Source of the DNA: Mesaphorura yosii
Lineage: Eukaryota > Arthropoda > Collembola > Poduromorpha > Tullbergiidae
Length of the DNA stretch: 53,029 nt
Reading direction: 5' to 3'
Assembly (NCBI GenBank): GCA_009869945.1
Contig: WIXG01000464.1
Span: 1-53,029, forward strand
Shown here: in pieces, positions 31,274 to 41,427 of the stretch
How the letters are laid out: every line of letters begins with the position of its first letter
How positions within the stretch are numbered: the first letter of the stretch is position 1
Program-made: the position numbers and the translations under genes
Notes under the pieces: generated by a model
Databases searched by the model: none
Told to the model about the DNA's origin: nothing
What the model saw: the letters and a program-made list of their open reading frames with translations, nothing else

Positions 31274-32017
31274 TTACTGGAACTTGTAATTAAAATTCCC
31301 GCGCCTAGCGTACGCTTCCTCCGCAGCCTCTGCACTCGAGGCCTGGCACGACTCGTGGCGGAGGAGGGCAAACTGCTTTTTCAGGAAGCCGAGCTCTTTC
31401 ACCTTTGCAAGGATCGCCTTCTTCGCCCCCGCCGAGAGCGTCGGGCCGGTGCTGATGATGGCGTAGCTCGCATCGCGCCCCTGCGCCCAGCACACGTAAA
31501 ACATGACAAAGGTCGCATCGTCAGTGAGGACGTTCGTCGCCGTGGCGTCCATGCCCAGATTCGCGTACCGGAAGGTCGATGTCCCGTCCGTGTTCGGCGT
31601 CAGGCCGACGTCGGCTGTCTTGCCTCCGAAGCCAGACACAATCGTCTGTAGGCCCCAGTCGAAGCGGAGGCAGGAGCGGTAGTAAAGGTCGCCGGGGGTC
31701 AGCGACGCCACGGTCACATTCGCAAGATCCGCCGCGGTGCGGTACAGATGAAGCTGGTTCCCTGCGGTCAGGTACCAACTCCCCACCTTCCCAGCCTGCA
31801 GCAAACAAAGGATTCGTTTTCACTTTGAGCGAAACGTGGTGCCTGAGGCGCACGCCCCAGGCGCACGCTATAAACTTACCCATTCGATATTCGGTTGGAT
31901 GGGCCTCGGAGGAAACCGCAGGCAGGATTGGTCTTCCAGCGACTTGCCGCTCACACTCACGGCTGCCACGACGGCAAGCGCCAGCGCCGGAAACAAAATG
32001 CTGCGGTTTGCTCTCAT
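31274..32017 (-). CDS. secreted lipocalin-like protein, two exons
   Basis: Exon 1 32017-31880 and exon 2 31795-31274 are joined by an 84-base phase-0 intron (GTAAGT...CTGCAG), giving 219 residues. The signal peptide is ILFPALALAVVAAVSVSG. The first lipocalin motif (GxW) falls right after the intron: AGKVGSWYLTAG. The second strand signature is TDDATFVMFYVCWAQG. Cys residues around CLRF, the FYVCW strand and ESCQ suggest the usual disulfides. Lipocalins carry small hydrophobic ligands (lipids, pigments, odorants); the ligand is unknown. AATAAA lies at 31265-31270 on the minus strand, 4 bases past the stop. The paralogue at 34742-35380 has the same residues without the intron. The C-terminal ending (EEAYARRGNFNYKFQ) is basic. 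Confidence 0.87.
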
Positions 32018-32059
32018 TTTGAATTTGGAAGCTGTTTAGTACTGAACGGTATTTGGAAT

Positions 32060-32101
32060 TGGACTGACTGGAAATCTGGAACCGCTCCTCCTTGATATAT
32101 G
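32060..32101 (-). promoter_or_regulatory. core promoter of lipocalin 1
   Basis: On the minus strand ACATATATCAAGG (32093-32103, TATA-like) is followed about 30 bases later by CCAGTCAGTCC (32061-32071), matching the arthropod initiator TCAGT. An ATGCAAAT octamer lies just upstream (32118-32125). Confidence 0.5.
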
Positions 32102-32125
32102 TCCCGGGCGCGTGCATATTTGCAT

Positions 32126-32707
32126 AAATTTGCGATTATTCGAAGTGGGCCTACGTGAGCGCGTGCGGAGCAACAACGGTCAGACATGCCACGACCTACA
32201 AAATCAAGTCAAGGGGAAGGACGTCCAGTTTCTGCTGTCTGCTCCCTGGTTTCGTGGCAAGACAATAATAAATGATTAATTGGATGAATTTTGAGTACGT
32301 CCATTATATGACGACGCATACGAATAATGACAGGATTAGGGAAACAGGTTTCGGGTTTCGCTAAAACCACCGGCGCGTCGATGCAGTGGCGGTTGCTGCA
32401 GCGCTTCTGGCTTCTGCGTTGGCGTGGCGCATTTTAAGACTTCTTTAACGATTAACGAAGTTCCACCCCGACAAGTCAAGGATAAATTTTACACAATTGT
32501 ATCCATTTAATGCTCACTAATGAGAGTTAATGTGGATTAACACTAATTAACGGCAATTGACAGGCTCAGGAAGTAATTACAAATAATTGAGCTAGTGGAG
32601 GAATAAACTTTTGGCCACAGATTAAAGAACTTGTGATTTAATGCTGCGAACTTCGGCAATTTGCTCCATCGAAATTCTGTAATTTCAACTTCAGTTCGTG
32701 TTTGAAA
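32126..32707. other. intergenic, no gene seen
   Basis: AT-rich, no supported gene. Confidence 0.5.
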
Positions 32708-33448
32708 ATGATCAGACTTCCCGTTAACTTGGCACTGGCACTTCTCTCAGCATTAGCGTCAGACGCTGCTGTCGGAGACGACTGCGACGGATAAAGCGAA
32801 GAAGGCCGCCGGGAGGCCTCATAGCCTTCGCCATGCGACCAGTTTGACGCCCTCGCCTCTGTCCCGGCTGCCACGAGAGCATGAGTAAGTGCTTGCTTTC
32901 GAGGGGCCTGGCCTGGCCAACGGACGCGTATACGTGCGACGGGTTCGATGGGAGCGGCGACTGCGTGCGGAGGGTCGACGGCCACGCCTGTGGCTGCGCC
33001 CAGGGCGACCAAGTGGCCAGGTCGTTCAACATCGTGCACCGCACTTCAGCATGGGCGACAAGGAGCTCCTCGTGGAGGCTGCCAGTGCGGACGGCAACCT
33101 GAGTGCCGTCATGCCGTGGGTGGTGGCCGTTTGAGGTGTACGCAGTCAACGACAAGACGAACTCTGAAGCGGCCCCACCCGAGCCCTTCGTGAAGGAGCT
33201 GTTCGACGCCCTCCGCGGGTTGGGGCTTCAGCAACATTTTTGGCCTGGGCCGCCTCCGACACCCGAGATCTTCGTACGAGACGACACCGGATGGCATGCG
33301 TGCGAACGTGACACATTTTGGTGGACCCCGTCCGACAGACACGGAGGCCGAGGGACGAATGTACGTGAAGGTGGTGTACCGCTTTGGGTCGGACGGGTGC
33401 TGCTGTAGCCACATGTGGTGCTTTGGCTACTGCCACCATTGCCGCTAG
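32708..33448 (+). pseudogene. decayed secreted Cys-rich gene
   Basis: An ATG at 32708 opens a good signal peptide (LPVNLALALLSALASDAAVG) that runs into a stop after 28 codons. GC-rich coding-like sequence continues for 700 bases with the likely frame changing several times: TDAYTCDGFDGSG, then FSMGDKELLVEAASADGNL, then EPFVKELFDALRGLGLQQ, then a Cys-rich end (VYRFGSDGCCCSHMWCFGYC) to a TAG at 33446. No set of GT-AG introns that joins these was found. It is most likely a broken gene for a small secreted protein with a Cys-rich C-terminus. The family is not recognised. Confidence 0.5.
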
Positions 33449-33565
33449 CTGCGTGTGTACTCACGGAGTCGTTGTTGACTTTTATTACATCAGCTAAACA
33501 ATGTCAATAATCAAAAGTGCTAATAAACTGCATGAACTTGGCTTATACTTTCTTAACTTTAAATA

Positions 33566-34430
33566 TCAGACTTTAAACTTCTGGACGAGGGCTGCTGTCT
33601 CTTTCTCCAGCCCGTCGGTGTTGTCAAGGAAGTCCTGCTTTTGTTCGGCGGCTACCGCCAACCTTTCCCCCACCTTTCTGAGCTCCGGCAGGTGGCCTCC
33701 GATGTCGTCCGTGTGAGCGTGGATTTCTTTGATCCCGGCCACGAAGATCTGAGCCAAGCCGTCCAGCTGGTCACGCACGTGAACCGTCTTCGCCTGTATC
33801 CTGCTCAGTCCGTCTGTGAGCTCCTGCACTCTGCCTCCCGAATGCTCCTGCACTCTGCCTCCCGAATGCTCCTGCAGGATCTTCACACGAAGGGCGGCCC
33901 ACAGTTGCGCTCCGTCGAGGAGATAATACGACTTGTCATCTCGAATGCCGTCGATGAACCAGATCAATGATCGCAACCCAATTTTACTTAAAATTCCTGG
34001 CTCCGGATCTCCTTCCTTGCCCAGAAAACCGTTGACGTTGTTTATGACGCTGATAATGTCCGGAAGGAGTTTCCGATTGTTCTCAGTGGCCGGATTGATT
34101 TGAACACTCTGCAGAAAATCAAGCTGCCGATTTAGCTGCGTGTAATTCGTGGATCCGGAAGCCAAGGAGGCTGCAATTAGCTCAAACTGGTCCAGTTCGT
34201 GGTGAGCGTTGGCGGCGGCGGTTCGAATCCACTTGTCTTGGTCCCGGGAGGAGGCTACCATCTTCACTCCTACGATAATGAGAACCACAGCAACCACTGT
34301 TCAAGATATAATCACAAAGGGTAACGCTAACTGCATGTCTTATCAGTAATTAATTCACTACTCTACTGAACTCACCCACACCAGCGATCCCGCAGATGAC
34401 AGCAATCGCTATCTTGTACGAAGTCTTCAT
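33566..34430 (-). CDS. single-pass membrane protein with coiled coil, unknown
   Basis: Exon 1 34430-34376 and exon 2 34296-33566 are joined by a 79-base phase-1 intron (GTGAGT...AACAG), giving 261 residues. One hydrophobic segment at the N-terminus (IAIAVICGIAG running into VAVVLIIVGVKMV) acts as signal anchor. The remainder is soluble and largely helical, ending in heptad-like stretches (ELRKVGERLAVAAEQKQDFL, GLEKETAALVQKFKV), so a coiled coil is likely. An 8-residue duplication (QEHSGGRV twice) is encoded by a 24-base tandem repeat. TTTATT at 33481-33486 gives the AATAAA. No family recognised; the topology resembles small membrane-tethered extracellular proteins. Confidence 0.72.
33827..33874 (-). 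repeat. 24-base tandem duplication inside the coding exon
   Basis: CACTCTGCCTCCCGAATGCT plus CCTG occurs twice with no mismatch, encoding QEHSGGRV twice on the minus strand. Identity suggests a recent slippage event. Confidence 0.9.
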
Positions 34431-34741
34431 CTTCTACAGGTTAAGTCATTCTATTGCATCCCACCCGGCTCTATAATTATTGACCACTATCGATTATTGA
34501 CTTTCTGCAGAACGCGAAAGCCAGAATCTGGACTCAAAGTGTTTAGCTTTGGCTTTTGTGCGAAAAATGCGATTTCCTTGCACTTCCTTGTTTAAAGGCT
34601 TGAATGTTGAGATGAACAAAGTAAATTCGAGGCGAGTAGCCGACTGGAGAAAATCGGGCCAATAAATCAATCAGTTTATTCTTATTTTCTACTGGAAATC
34701 ATGATTAGCAGATTTTATTAAGCGAGTCCAGTCTTGAAGGC
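34431..34741. other. short intergenic region
   Basis: Upstream region of the membrane-protein gene and 3' flank of lipocalin 2. TTTATT at 34714-34719 is the likely polyadenylation signal of lipocalin 2. Nothing else seen. Confidence 0.55.
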
Positions 34742-35380
34742 TTATAGTTCGTCCTTATCGGGCAGCCCTTCCTTATTCGCCGCCTCACATGACTCGTAAC
34801 GCATTAACAGAATCTTGTCGCTGTCAAATCCAAGTTTCTTGGCCTGCTTGTAAATCTGTCTCCTCGTCTTCTCAGGCAGCGTGGGCACGGAGCTGATGAC
34901 CGCCCAACTGGCCTCGTCGACTTCCGGCCAGCACACATAAAACATGATGAAGGTCGAGTTGTCGGTGAGCACGACGGTCGCCCGCCCGTCGAGTCCGACG
35001 TTCGCGTACCGAAAGCTGGATGAGCCGTCAGGATTCGGAGTAAAACTGCAGTCGACCTGCTTCGAGCCGCCGAAGCCCCTCACAATGGTTTTCGCGCCCC
35101 ACTCGAATCGAAGACAGGCTCGGTAGTGGACGTCGTAGGAGCTGAGTGCCGTCACGGGGACTTTGGCCACGTCGGCAGCAGTTCGGTAGACGTGGAGCTC
35201 GCTTCCGGCGCTCAGGTACCAGTTGCCCACCTTCCCGGCCCACTCCACGTTCGGCTGTACGGACGCGGGTGGGGTCTTGAGACAGGCGTGGTCCGCACTC
35301 ACGGCGGAAGCGGCGGGCAGTAAGGAGCTGACTGAGGCAACCGCCAGCGCCACGTAGAGAAATGCTACGCTTGCTTTCAT
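34742..35380 (-). CDS. secreted lipocalin-like protein, single exon
   Basis: 212 residues from the ATG at 35380, chosen over the in-frame ATG at 35422 because it begins the signal peptide (MKASVAFLYVALAVASVSSL). The mature part shows EWAGKVGNWYLSAGS (GxW motif), RACLRFEWGAKTIVRGFGG, and TDNSTFIMFYVCWPEVDEA (second conserved strand), ending with YESCEAANKEGLPDKDEL. It matches lipocalin 1 through the whole barrel, but has no intron at the EW/AGKVG junction where the paralogue has one. The acidic C-terminal DKDEL resembles an ER-retention signal (KDEL), unusual for a secreted lipocalin. Small hydrophobic ligand carrier by family; ligand unknown. Confidence 0.87.
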   Translation of the reverse strand: MKASVAFLYVALAVASVSSLLPAASAVSADHACLKTPPASVQPNVEWAGKVGNWYLSAGSELHVYRTAADVAKVPVTALSSYDVHYRACLRFEWGAKTIVRGFGGSKQVDCSFTPNPDGSSSFRYANVGLDGRATVVLTDNSTFIMFYVCWPEVDEASWAVISSVPTLPEKTRRQIYKQAKKLGFDSDKILLMRYESCEAANKEGLPDKDEL

Positions 35381-35426
35381 CGTAAGAAACTTGTGAAAAG
35401 TTTTTGGAGTCAGGAAACTCAAAACT

Positions 35427-35475
35427 GGACTGAGGGCGCAGAAAACCCGATTTTGATGTGGGTGAAGGTTTAAAT
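35427..35475 (-). promoter_or_regulatory. core promoter of lipocalin 2
   Basis: The minus strand carries CATATTTAAACC (35465-35476, TATA-like), and about 35 bases on CCTCAGTCC (35426-35434), the same TCAGT initiator used by lipocalin 1. The start lies about 50 bases before the ATG. Confidence 0.5.
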
Positions 35476-35476
35476 A

Positions 35477-36412
35477 TGAAGATCGGCCACACCGACCTGA
35501 GCTGCATTAATTTCACATTTATTAAGCATACACCAAAAGAAGCAACACTCGGCCAGACAATTACTATTTGCTACTCACTCGGCATGGCGAAGGCCAAGGC
35601 CAAGGACGACAACTTGCTGTTTGAAGGCAAAACAAGGCAATTTAATCAAGCATTAAGCTACTTACAAAGCGTAACGTAGACATGTAATGCCGCTTGTAAA
35701 CATGATCATTCAGCTACCCAGCGTTGTTAATATTAATTACGATACACCACGAACATTACATGATGTTAATTGCAAATGTCAGTTACATAACACTTGTAAA
35801 TTGTAACCATCCTAACCCCAAAACCAGCAAATTAAGCCTTGCTTGCGCTGTTCTAGGGAAAGACAAATTACGGGTTTGTGGTGTCTGCAGTGTTTTACAT
35901 CGGAACCGGTTTCGGACTGGACCGATTTGGCCTCGAACGTGCTGCGCGTGTGTAACTTCCATTTGTTCAATGAATCAATTGAACCACATTGTTTTGTAGG
36001 GCTGGTGCGGTTGCCGATTGTCGATTGCAATTGCCAAAAGCCGAATCGGGAAATTTCAGCGTACGTGAGCCTGTCCAGCGTCAGCTTGATTAATCATATG
36101 TCGTTCTCATTGCCATTGTCTCTTCTCCTGCTCCGTTCCATTGCCTCACTTTATGACACTCCTTATCAGTAAATTTCATTGTCCGTCGCCTAATGTCAAC
36201 CGAACACGTCTGCCTGGCCTGGCAATCGAGTGCAGCTGGCTAGCTGATTCCTGGCTTTCCTGGTAAAGAATGATGACATTGCATGACACTGACACTGCCA
36301 CTTGAGTTCACTGCCACGTAGCCGAAGTGAAGTCAAAGCCACGACCATGGAACATTTCTCCCCAGTCTGTGCGATTCACCTGATCATTTAGTCCGGGGTG
36401 CATTTTTCCAAT
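35477..36412. other. intergenic, no gene seen
   Basis: AT-rich with short chance ORFs. It separates two divergent secreted-protein genes and should include both promoters. Confidence 0.5.
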
Positions 36413-37918
36413 ATGGCTAGAGTTGCCCTTCTTTTTACCTTGGCTTGTACCTTCTCTGCGTCAGGCGCCGGAGCCTTCGACGGGCCAGTCATCGACGCTG
36501 CCTTGCTTCAGGCACAAGGGCCGCTCAACATCTTCATCACCATGCGCAAAGGCACCGACACCGTCCTTACCTCGATCGGAAGCATGAACGCAGCACAGGC
36601 CTTCGCGACAACCGCCAACCGACGGACCGCTCTCTACGCCGCGCTCCGCCTTCACGCTGAAGTGACACAAGCATCGCTCCTCCGTCTTCTTAAGAGCGTG
36701 CCAGTCGCCGCCGGTTCCGAGTCTCGAACCGTCACCAGCTTCTGGATCACCAACCAGATTTACGTGCGGGGTGCCGACGCCAACCTGCTCGCTGCGCTGG
36801 CCGACCGGCAAGATATCGCTCGCATCGATTTGGAGGCTCAAGTCACTGTCGAGCCCCTCATCGACCTTAAAGTCTCCTCCACGCCGGGACCGACCGCGGT
36901 CGACTACAACCTCGAAATCATCCGCCTCCCGCAAGTCTGGGCCAACGGCGTTAACGGGACGGGCATCGTTGTCGCGAACATCGACACGGGCGTCCGCGGG
37001 ACGCACCAGGCGCTGAGCGCCAATTACAAGAACGACGAGTACTCGTGGTACGACCCCGTCACAGCCACGAAAACCCCGACCGACGACCACACTCACGGCA
37101 CCATGACAATGGGTCTGCTCGCGGGCGGGATGGATGTCGGCGTCGCGCACGGAGCCAAGTGGATCGCCTGCAAGGGGTTGAATTTCAACGGTGTCGGGGA
37201 CCAATCCGACCTGCTCACTTGCGGACAGTGGATTCTCTGCCCGACGCTCACGGAAGGCACGAACCCCGACTGCAGCAAAGCCCCGCACATCGTCAGCAAC
37301 AGCTGGAACTCTGTCGACACAGGTGCCACGTGGTTCCTGCCTGCCATCAACGCCTGGCGCGAAGGCGGGATCCTCGCGGTCTGGTCGGCTGGCAATTACG
37401 GCGAACGCGGGTGCGAGTCGCTCGGTTCCCACGCGCCCTACCCGCATGTCGTCGCCGTCGGGTCGACAAATTCCCTGGACCGGCTCTCGTACTTCAGCAG
37501 CCAAGGGCCTAGCCCGATGGATGACAAATTGTTCAAGCCTGAGCTCAGCGCCCCTGGCGAGACGGTTCGCTCCGCCCACAACCAAGGCGACAACGTCTAC
37601 GCACAGGCGTCCGGCACGAGCATGGCGGCCCCGCACGTCGCTGGTGTGCTCGCGCTCGTGATGGGCATGGATCCGGCCTTGGCCTTTGACGAAGCCCAGT
37701 ACGTCCTTCAGCAGTCCGCGTCCAAGAGCGTCGTGTCTGACGGCGCCGTCTGCAACGGGCAACCCGACACCCTTTTCCCTAACTTCCAGTTTGGGTACGG
37801 CCGCCTCGACGCTCTGGCCGCCTATGAGTGTGTCCTGAGTGGGTACGCTTGCCTAGGAGGCGGAAACCCGCCCACCACGGACCTTCCACCGCCAACAACC
37901 ATCGAAATCATACCATAA
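36413..37918 (+). CDS. secreted subtilisin-like serine protease (S8), intronless
   Basis: One exon, 501 residues. The ATG at 36413 begins MARVALLFTLACTFSASGAG, a signal peptide aligned with the MAR- start of the four-exon paralogue at 15123. The propeptide (about 25-165) includes FWITNQIYVRGAD, shared with FWISNQIYIQNAD in the paralogue. Triad: Asp in ANIDTGVRGTHQ (D191), His in DDHTHGTMTMG, Ser in GTSMAAPHVAGV; oxyanion Asn in WSAGNYG. A Cys pattern around IACKG, LTCGQWILCP and NPDCSKAP is kept in both. It ends with a Pro/Thr tail. Bacillopeptidase-like S8; probably extracellular digestion. It is strongly GC-rich, in contrast to its AT-leaning paralogue. AATAAA at 38012-38017. Confidence 0.92.
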   Translation: MARVALLFTLACTFSASGAGAFDGPVIDAALLQAQGPLNIFITMRKGTDTVLTSIGSMNAAQAFATTANRRTALYAALRLHAEVTQASLLRLLKSVPVAAGSESRTVTSFWITNQIYVRGADANLLAALADRQDIARIDLEAQVTVEPLIDLKVSSTPGPTAVDYNLEIIRLPQVWANGVNGTGIVVANIDTGVRGTHQALSANYKNDEYSWYDPVTATKTPTDDHTHGTMTMGLLAGGMDVGVAHGAKWIACKGLNFNGVGDQSDLLTCGQWILCPTLTEGTNPDCSKAPHIVSNSWNSVDTGATWFLPAINAWREGGILAVWSAGNYGERGCESLGSHAPYPHVVAVGSTNSLDRLSYFSSQGPSPMDDKLFKPELSAPGETVRSAHNQGDNVYAQASGTSMAAPHVAGVLALVMGMDPALAFDEAQYVLQQSASKSVVSDGAVCNGQPDTLFPNFQFGYGRLDALAAYECVLSGYACLGGGNPPTTDLPPPTTIEIIP

Positions 37919-38393
37919 TCTAATAATAATTGATAACATGTCATTCAGAGAATTCCCTCAGTGCTTTGCACTGCGGCATGTTCAAACTATTCCGTGCTTG
38001 TTGAGAATTTGAATAAAGTCAGCACTTGAATTCGGCTTTTCTTCCATTTGCATTCCTCATGGATTCAACGAGCAATACTCTAGTGGACCTTAGCAACCCA
38101 TTCATTCGTACTTTCCTGAGAGTCTCTATCACGACTCACGACACGCAAGGCAAAAGATTTAAGGAGAGCGTTGTGTCGTCCCTTTCGCGTTCGATCAGAG
38201 ATGGGGCCTGAAGCAAGGCTTGCCTTGTCTTAAAGACACTTGACCACCTTGCTTCGTTGTGCATTAGTCGACTTGAACTGCTGCATTCCTTCACAGAAAT
38301 TGAAATTGTTGCCCCATTGGTCATGTTATGGTAACGTGTGTCTGGGCCATGTACAAAATTGGGCCTGAATAGACGGATTTTATAGCATTTGTA
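37919..38393. other. intergenic, no gene seen
   Basis: 3' flanks of two convergent genes; polyadenylation signal of the subtilase at 38012. Nothing else supported. Confidence 0.55.
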
Positions 38394-39848
38394 CTACGGC
38401 CGAAATGCTAGCAGGGCATTGATGAGGTTCTGGACCACACACGACTCGAAGTAGCGGACGGCCGTGAGATTATCGTATGTGACAGCACCCGCGACTCGTA
38501 TTTTGAGGGGAAAGCATGTCCGCAGTCTCAGTGTCTCCTCCTTCGTCAGGGTGAGGTTGGTGGGTGGTGTACAGGTGTCTGGCACCGCATGAACCTGAAA
38601 ATTAGCCTCCACTGCGTCTTCCTTGTCCAAGTCGATCATTTTAATGCCTTCCCCAGGAATTTGTGCTGATATTCCAGGATTTTCTGGGCCAGAACCCTCA
38701 GGATTCGACGGAGCAGCCGTCCAGAGCTGGTCCCGCAGAATTCCGGCGTACGAAACGCCAAAAGTCACACTTGCATTCGTGAACGCAGCGATCGTCCGTC
38801 CCGCTAGCTCGCAGATGAGGAAGATGAGCACTGCAAACAGGGTGCATGCGCCCAATACGGGGACCGGGAGCTCCGTGCGGAGGTAGATCACGCAGAAGAG
38901 GTTGACTACACACAGGGCGTAGCCGCACGTGTGCAGGAGAGGAGCGAGGAAGGCCCAAATGGGTATGAGGGCGGAGTACACGACTTGGAACTGGCGATAC
39001 GTTTCCAGGTGCCGGTCCAGCTCACCGTGAGCCCCGTTTTCGGGTTTGTAGGTCATCTTCCGGAGCCACTGCGTACTCGAATTAAAGATCATGTAAAGGG
39101 GCACCCCGAGAACAAAAGAGAGGACGATACTGTTCCCGCCGAATGACGCCAGGGCTCCTACCAGCGGATAGTAAAGGTGTGAGTACGACTGCAGCTCGTG
39201 CTGGATGTTGTAAAAGAAACCCGGGAACATGTCCAGGAACGCTGCGGCGGCAGGAAGGCAGAGTGGCGGTCCGGCGATACAGGAAGCCCGCAGGGCCCTA
39301 AGTGCGAGCTCGGTCCCGTCCAACGCACGGTCCGAAACCTGAAAATGTTTGCCTAAAGCAAAATGGAGAGAAAAATTTTAAGCAAAACTCCAAAATTTCC
39401 CAAAAATTGACAGAATTTCGCGAAGTGCTTCAAAAATTCTAGCCAGAATGATAAAATTGCAAAATTTCGCATGGAACTCACGCAATCGGGCGTCCAGCCG
39501 CAGAAACTCGTTGACGAGCACCACAAATGGCTCTCCGAACAGAAGGAGCGCCGCAAATAGGCCCGCAGAGAAGAAATACAAGATGGGCTGAATGCTGGCC
39601 ATGAGGAGCTCATGCGCGGGGACGAGACCGGTCGCCACGCTGAGGATATGGATCGCGAGCAGGCAGACCTGGGTGACGAATGTCGCGTACGCAATGAACC
39701 TGAACGTGACCGCCCTAACTCCGCGTGCCCCCGCAAATGTAAGCGCCAGCTTCCCGGTCCGAGCGTTGACCACGAACGGCGCAACGTGGAGCCAGGCGGC
39801 TACCCGGAGGATGGACCCGTAAAGACGGCGAGAGTGTTTGGAAATCAT
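38394..39848 (-). CDS. gustatory-receptor-like 7TM protein, two exons
   Basis: Exon 1 39848-39482 and exon 2 39352-38394 are joined by a 129-base phase-1 intron (donor GTGAGT, acceptor CTTTAG), giving 441 residues. A nearer-looking acceptor at TTTCAG (39338) would break the frame; CTTTAG fits exactly. Hydrophobic segments: FIAYATFVTQVCLLAIHIL, PILYFFSAGLFAALLLFG, FGGNSIVLSFVLGVPLYMIF, VYSALIPIWAFLAPLLHT, ALCVVNLFCVIYL and VLGACTLFAVLIFLICELAG. A charged intracellular stretch (PSNPEGSGPENPG onward, about 80 residues) breaks the usual pattern before the conserved end (LRLRTCFPLKIRVAG, then YFESCVVQNLINALLAF). The length is at the upper end for the family. Ligand unknown. Confidence 0.72.
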
Positions 39849-41061
39849 GGCAAGGAGAGACTGGTCGAACGATCTCGAAATTCCCTGACCTTTGTCGAAA
39901 AAATAAGAGCAAAGTGAATTCTCATGTTGGACGATAATTTAATATTTACATAGACCGTGTCCGCATTTTTTTTACTGCAGCATTATAGACCTAGTACCTC
40001 ACTCTATACTGAAATTTGTGAGAATTCCGCATTAACATTACGCGAGGCGCGATTTGAAAACGCGCCGCAGAAGAAAGGTGATGTAAATTGCCAATTTTGA
40101 TTCGCGGGCAAAGTGATTGCCATCGTGCAACCTATGCCTGATATTCTGTTTTATGTAATGGCATCTAGTTACCTACGTAAATAGCAGCATGACAATTGTA
40201 ATGACAAGTTTGAACCGTGCATTCTGTTGTTCTAACGAGCATGGGTCGTTAAAACAAGTGTAAGTGTGTATAAACCGAATTGCGCCGGTCACCGGGTAGC
40301 GAAAGGCGAAACATTAAATTGCGCTGGAAATGTCATGATGCATCATGTACCTCACCTCGCTTATTAATTCATTTTTTATTTAGTAAGGTCTTCGCATCGA
40401 CAGCGACGAACGAGAAGTGAGGACCTTGAATTTTAAAATTAGTAAGGCGGGCAGAAAGCGAAAGAATTCGACCCCTGGACGAACTCCGAACTTTTCTTGT
40501 CATTTCTTACATTAAGCATTCAGATTCCCATAAAGTATAAATCATTCGGCATTTCAAGGAGTAAAATATTAGGGCACTCTCGTTATTTGTGGCAAATTCA
40601 TAAACCATCAAATTAACTTCAATTACACACTTGCTGATGGGTAAGTTAAAGTTGCCTGTACCATACACTACACTTCACACATACTCAGATCTTTCACATG
40701 TACCGTCGCACAACCTGTTCGTCAATGGAAATCAAGTTTTTATACACTGCGACTGCGCATGGACACGATTGACCGATTGTGCCTGCCAGATTTCTTTCTT
40801 CCGCTGCAACCTTACCGCCGTATCCCGTTCATGAAGTCGTGGGCCAACTGACCGCTTTCATTTCACATGCGCGCATTTCTCATATAATGGCAATTGCATC
40901 ACAATTATGCATTCAAACCGGAAATTGCATTACATTGCATTTGCAAATTTGTATGATGCAGTAATAGTAAAATATAGCCTTTCAAGATGCAGACGCAGTG
41001 AATGAATTCAAAATTTTTGCCATTTGTCAGCCCGGATTCTTTGAAACCACGTCATCTCGCC
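39849..41061. other. intergenic, no gene seen
   Basis: About 1.2 kb of AT-rich sequence with only short ORFs and no recognised RNA gene. Confidence 0.5.
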
Positions 41062-41427
41062 ATGCGCGCACATTCCCAGCTGGAGATTTTGCTAACAATT
41101 GGACTTGTGCTTGTGGTCGTGTTGCAGTGTCACATTACCCCTGTCCACGCCCATCCCGAGCCCTCGCCCGCACCACCGCCGAACCTCCCCGCCCGTGCCG
41201 CGTACGGAGTCAGCAACGTGTTCCGGAATGTGGGTCATGTCCTGAGCGGAACGACCCGCCCACCTTCACCACCCCGCAACATTCTTGGTAGAATTCACCA
41301 TGTCGTCCGAAATATAGAGCTGTTCATCGGGCTGAGGACGACGACGCTGAGACCACCAACGATCTTTCACGGGATTCGCAATGCGGGGAGGGAATTCCGG
41401 CATATTTTGCGCCATAGCGTAGGTTAG
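41062..41427 (+). CDS. small secreted cationic Pro/His-rich peptide
   Basis: 121 residues from the ATG at 41062, chosen over one 60 bases upstream because it leads a strong signal peptide (LEILLTIGLVLVVVLQCHI, cut near VHA). The mature part (about 92 residues) has no Cys and is rich in Pro, Arg and His (PEPSPAPPPNLPARA, then NILGRIHHVVRN, FHGIRNAGREFRHILRH), with amphipathic helix potential near the end. That composition fits an antimicrobial-type or cuticle-associated peptide; no family recognised. It lies about 200 bases before a cystine-knot peptide ORF on the same strand. Confidence 0.55.
   Translation: MRAHSQLEILLTIGLVLVVVLQCHITPVHAHPEPSPAPPPNLPARAAYGVSNVFRNVGHVLSGTTRPPSPPRNILGRIHHVVRNIELFIGLRTTTLRPPTIFHGIRNAGREFRHILRHSVG

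Noticed and set aside
36461..37762. 433-codon minus-strand ORF inside the intronless subtilase
   Set aside because: Antisense shadow of a GC-rich coding exon; no recognisable domain, whereas the plus frame has a complete S8 triad.
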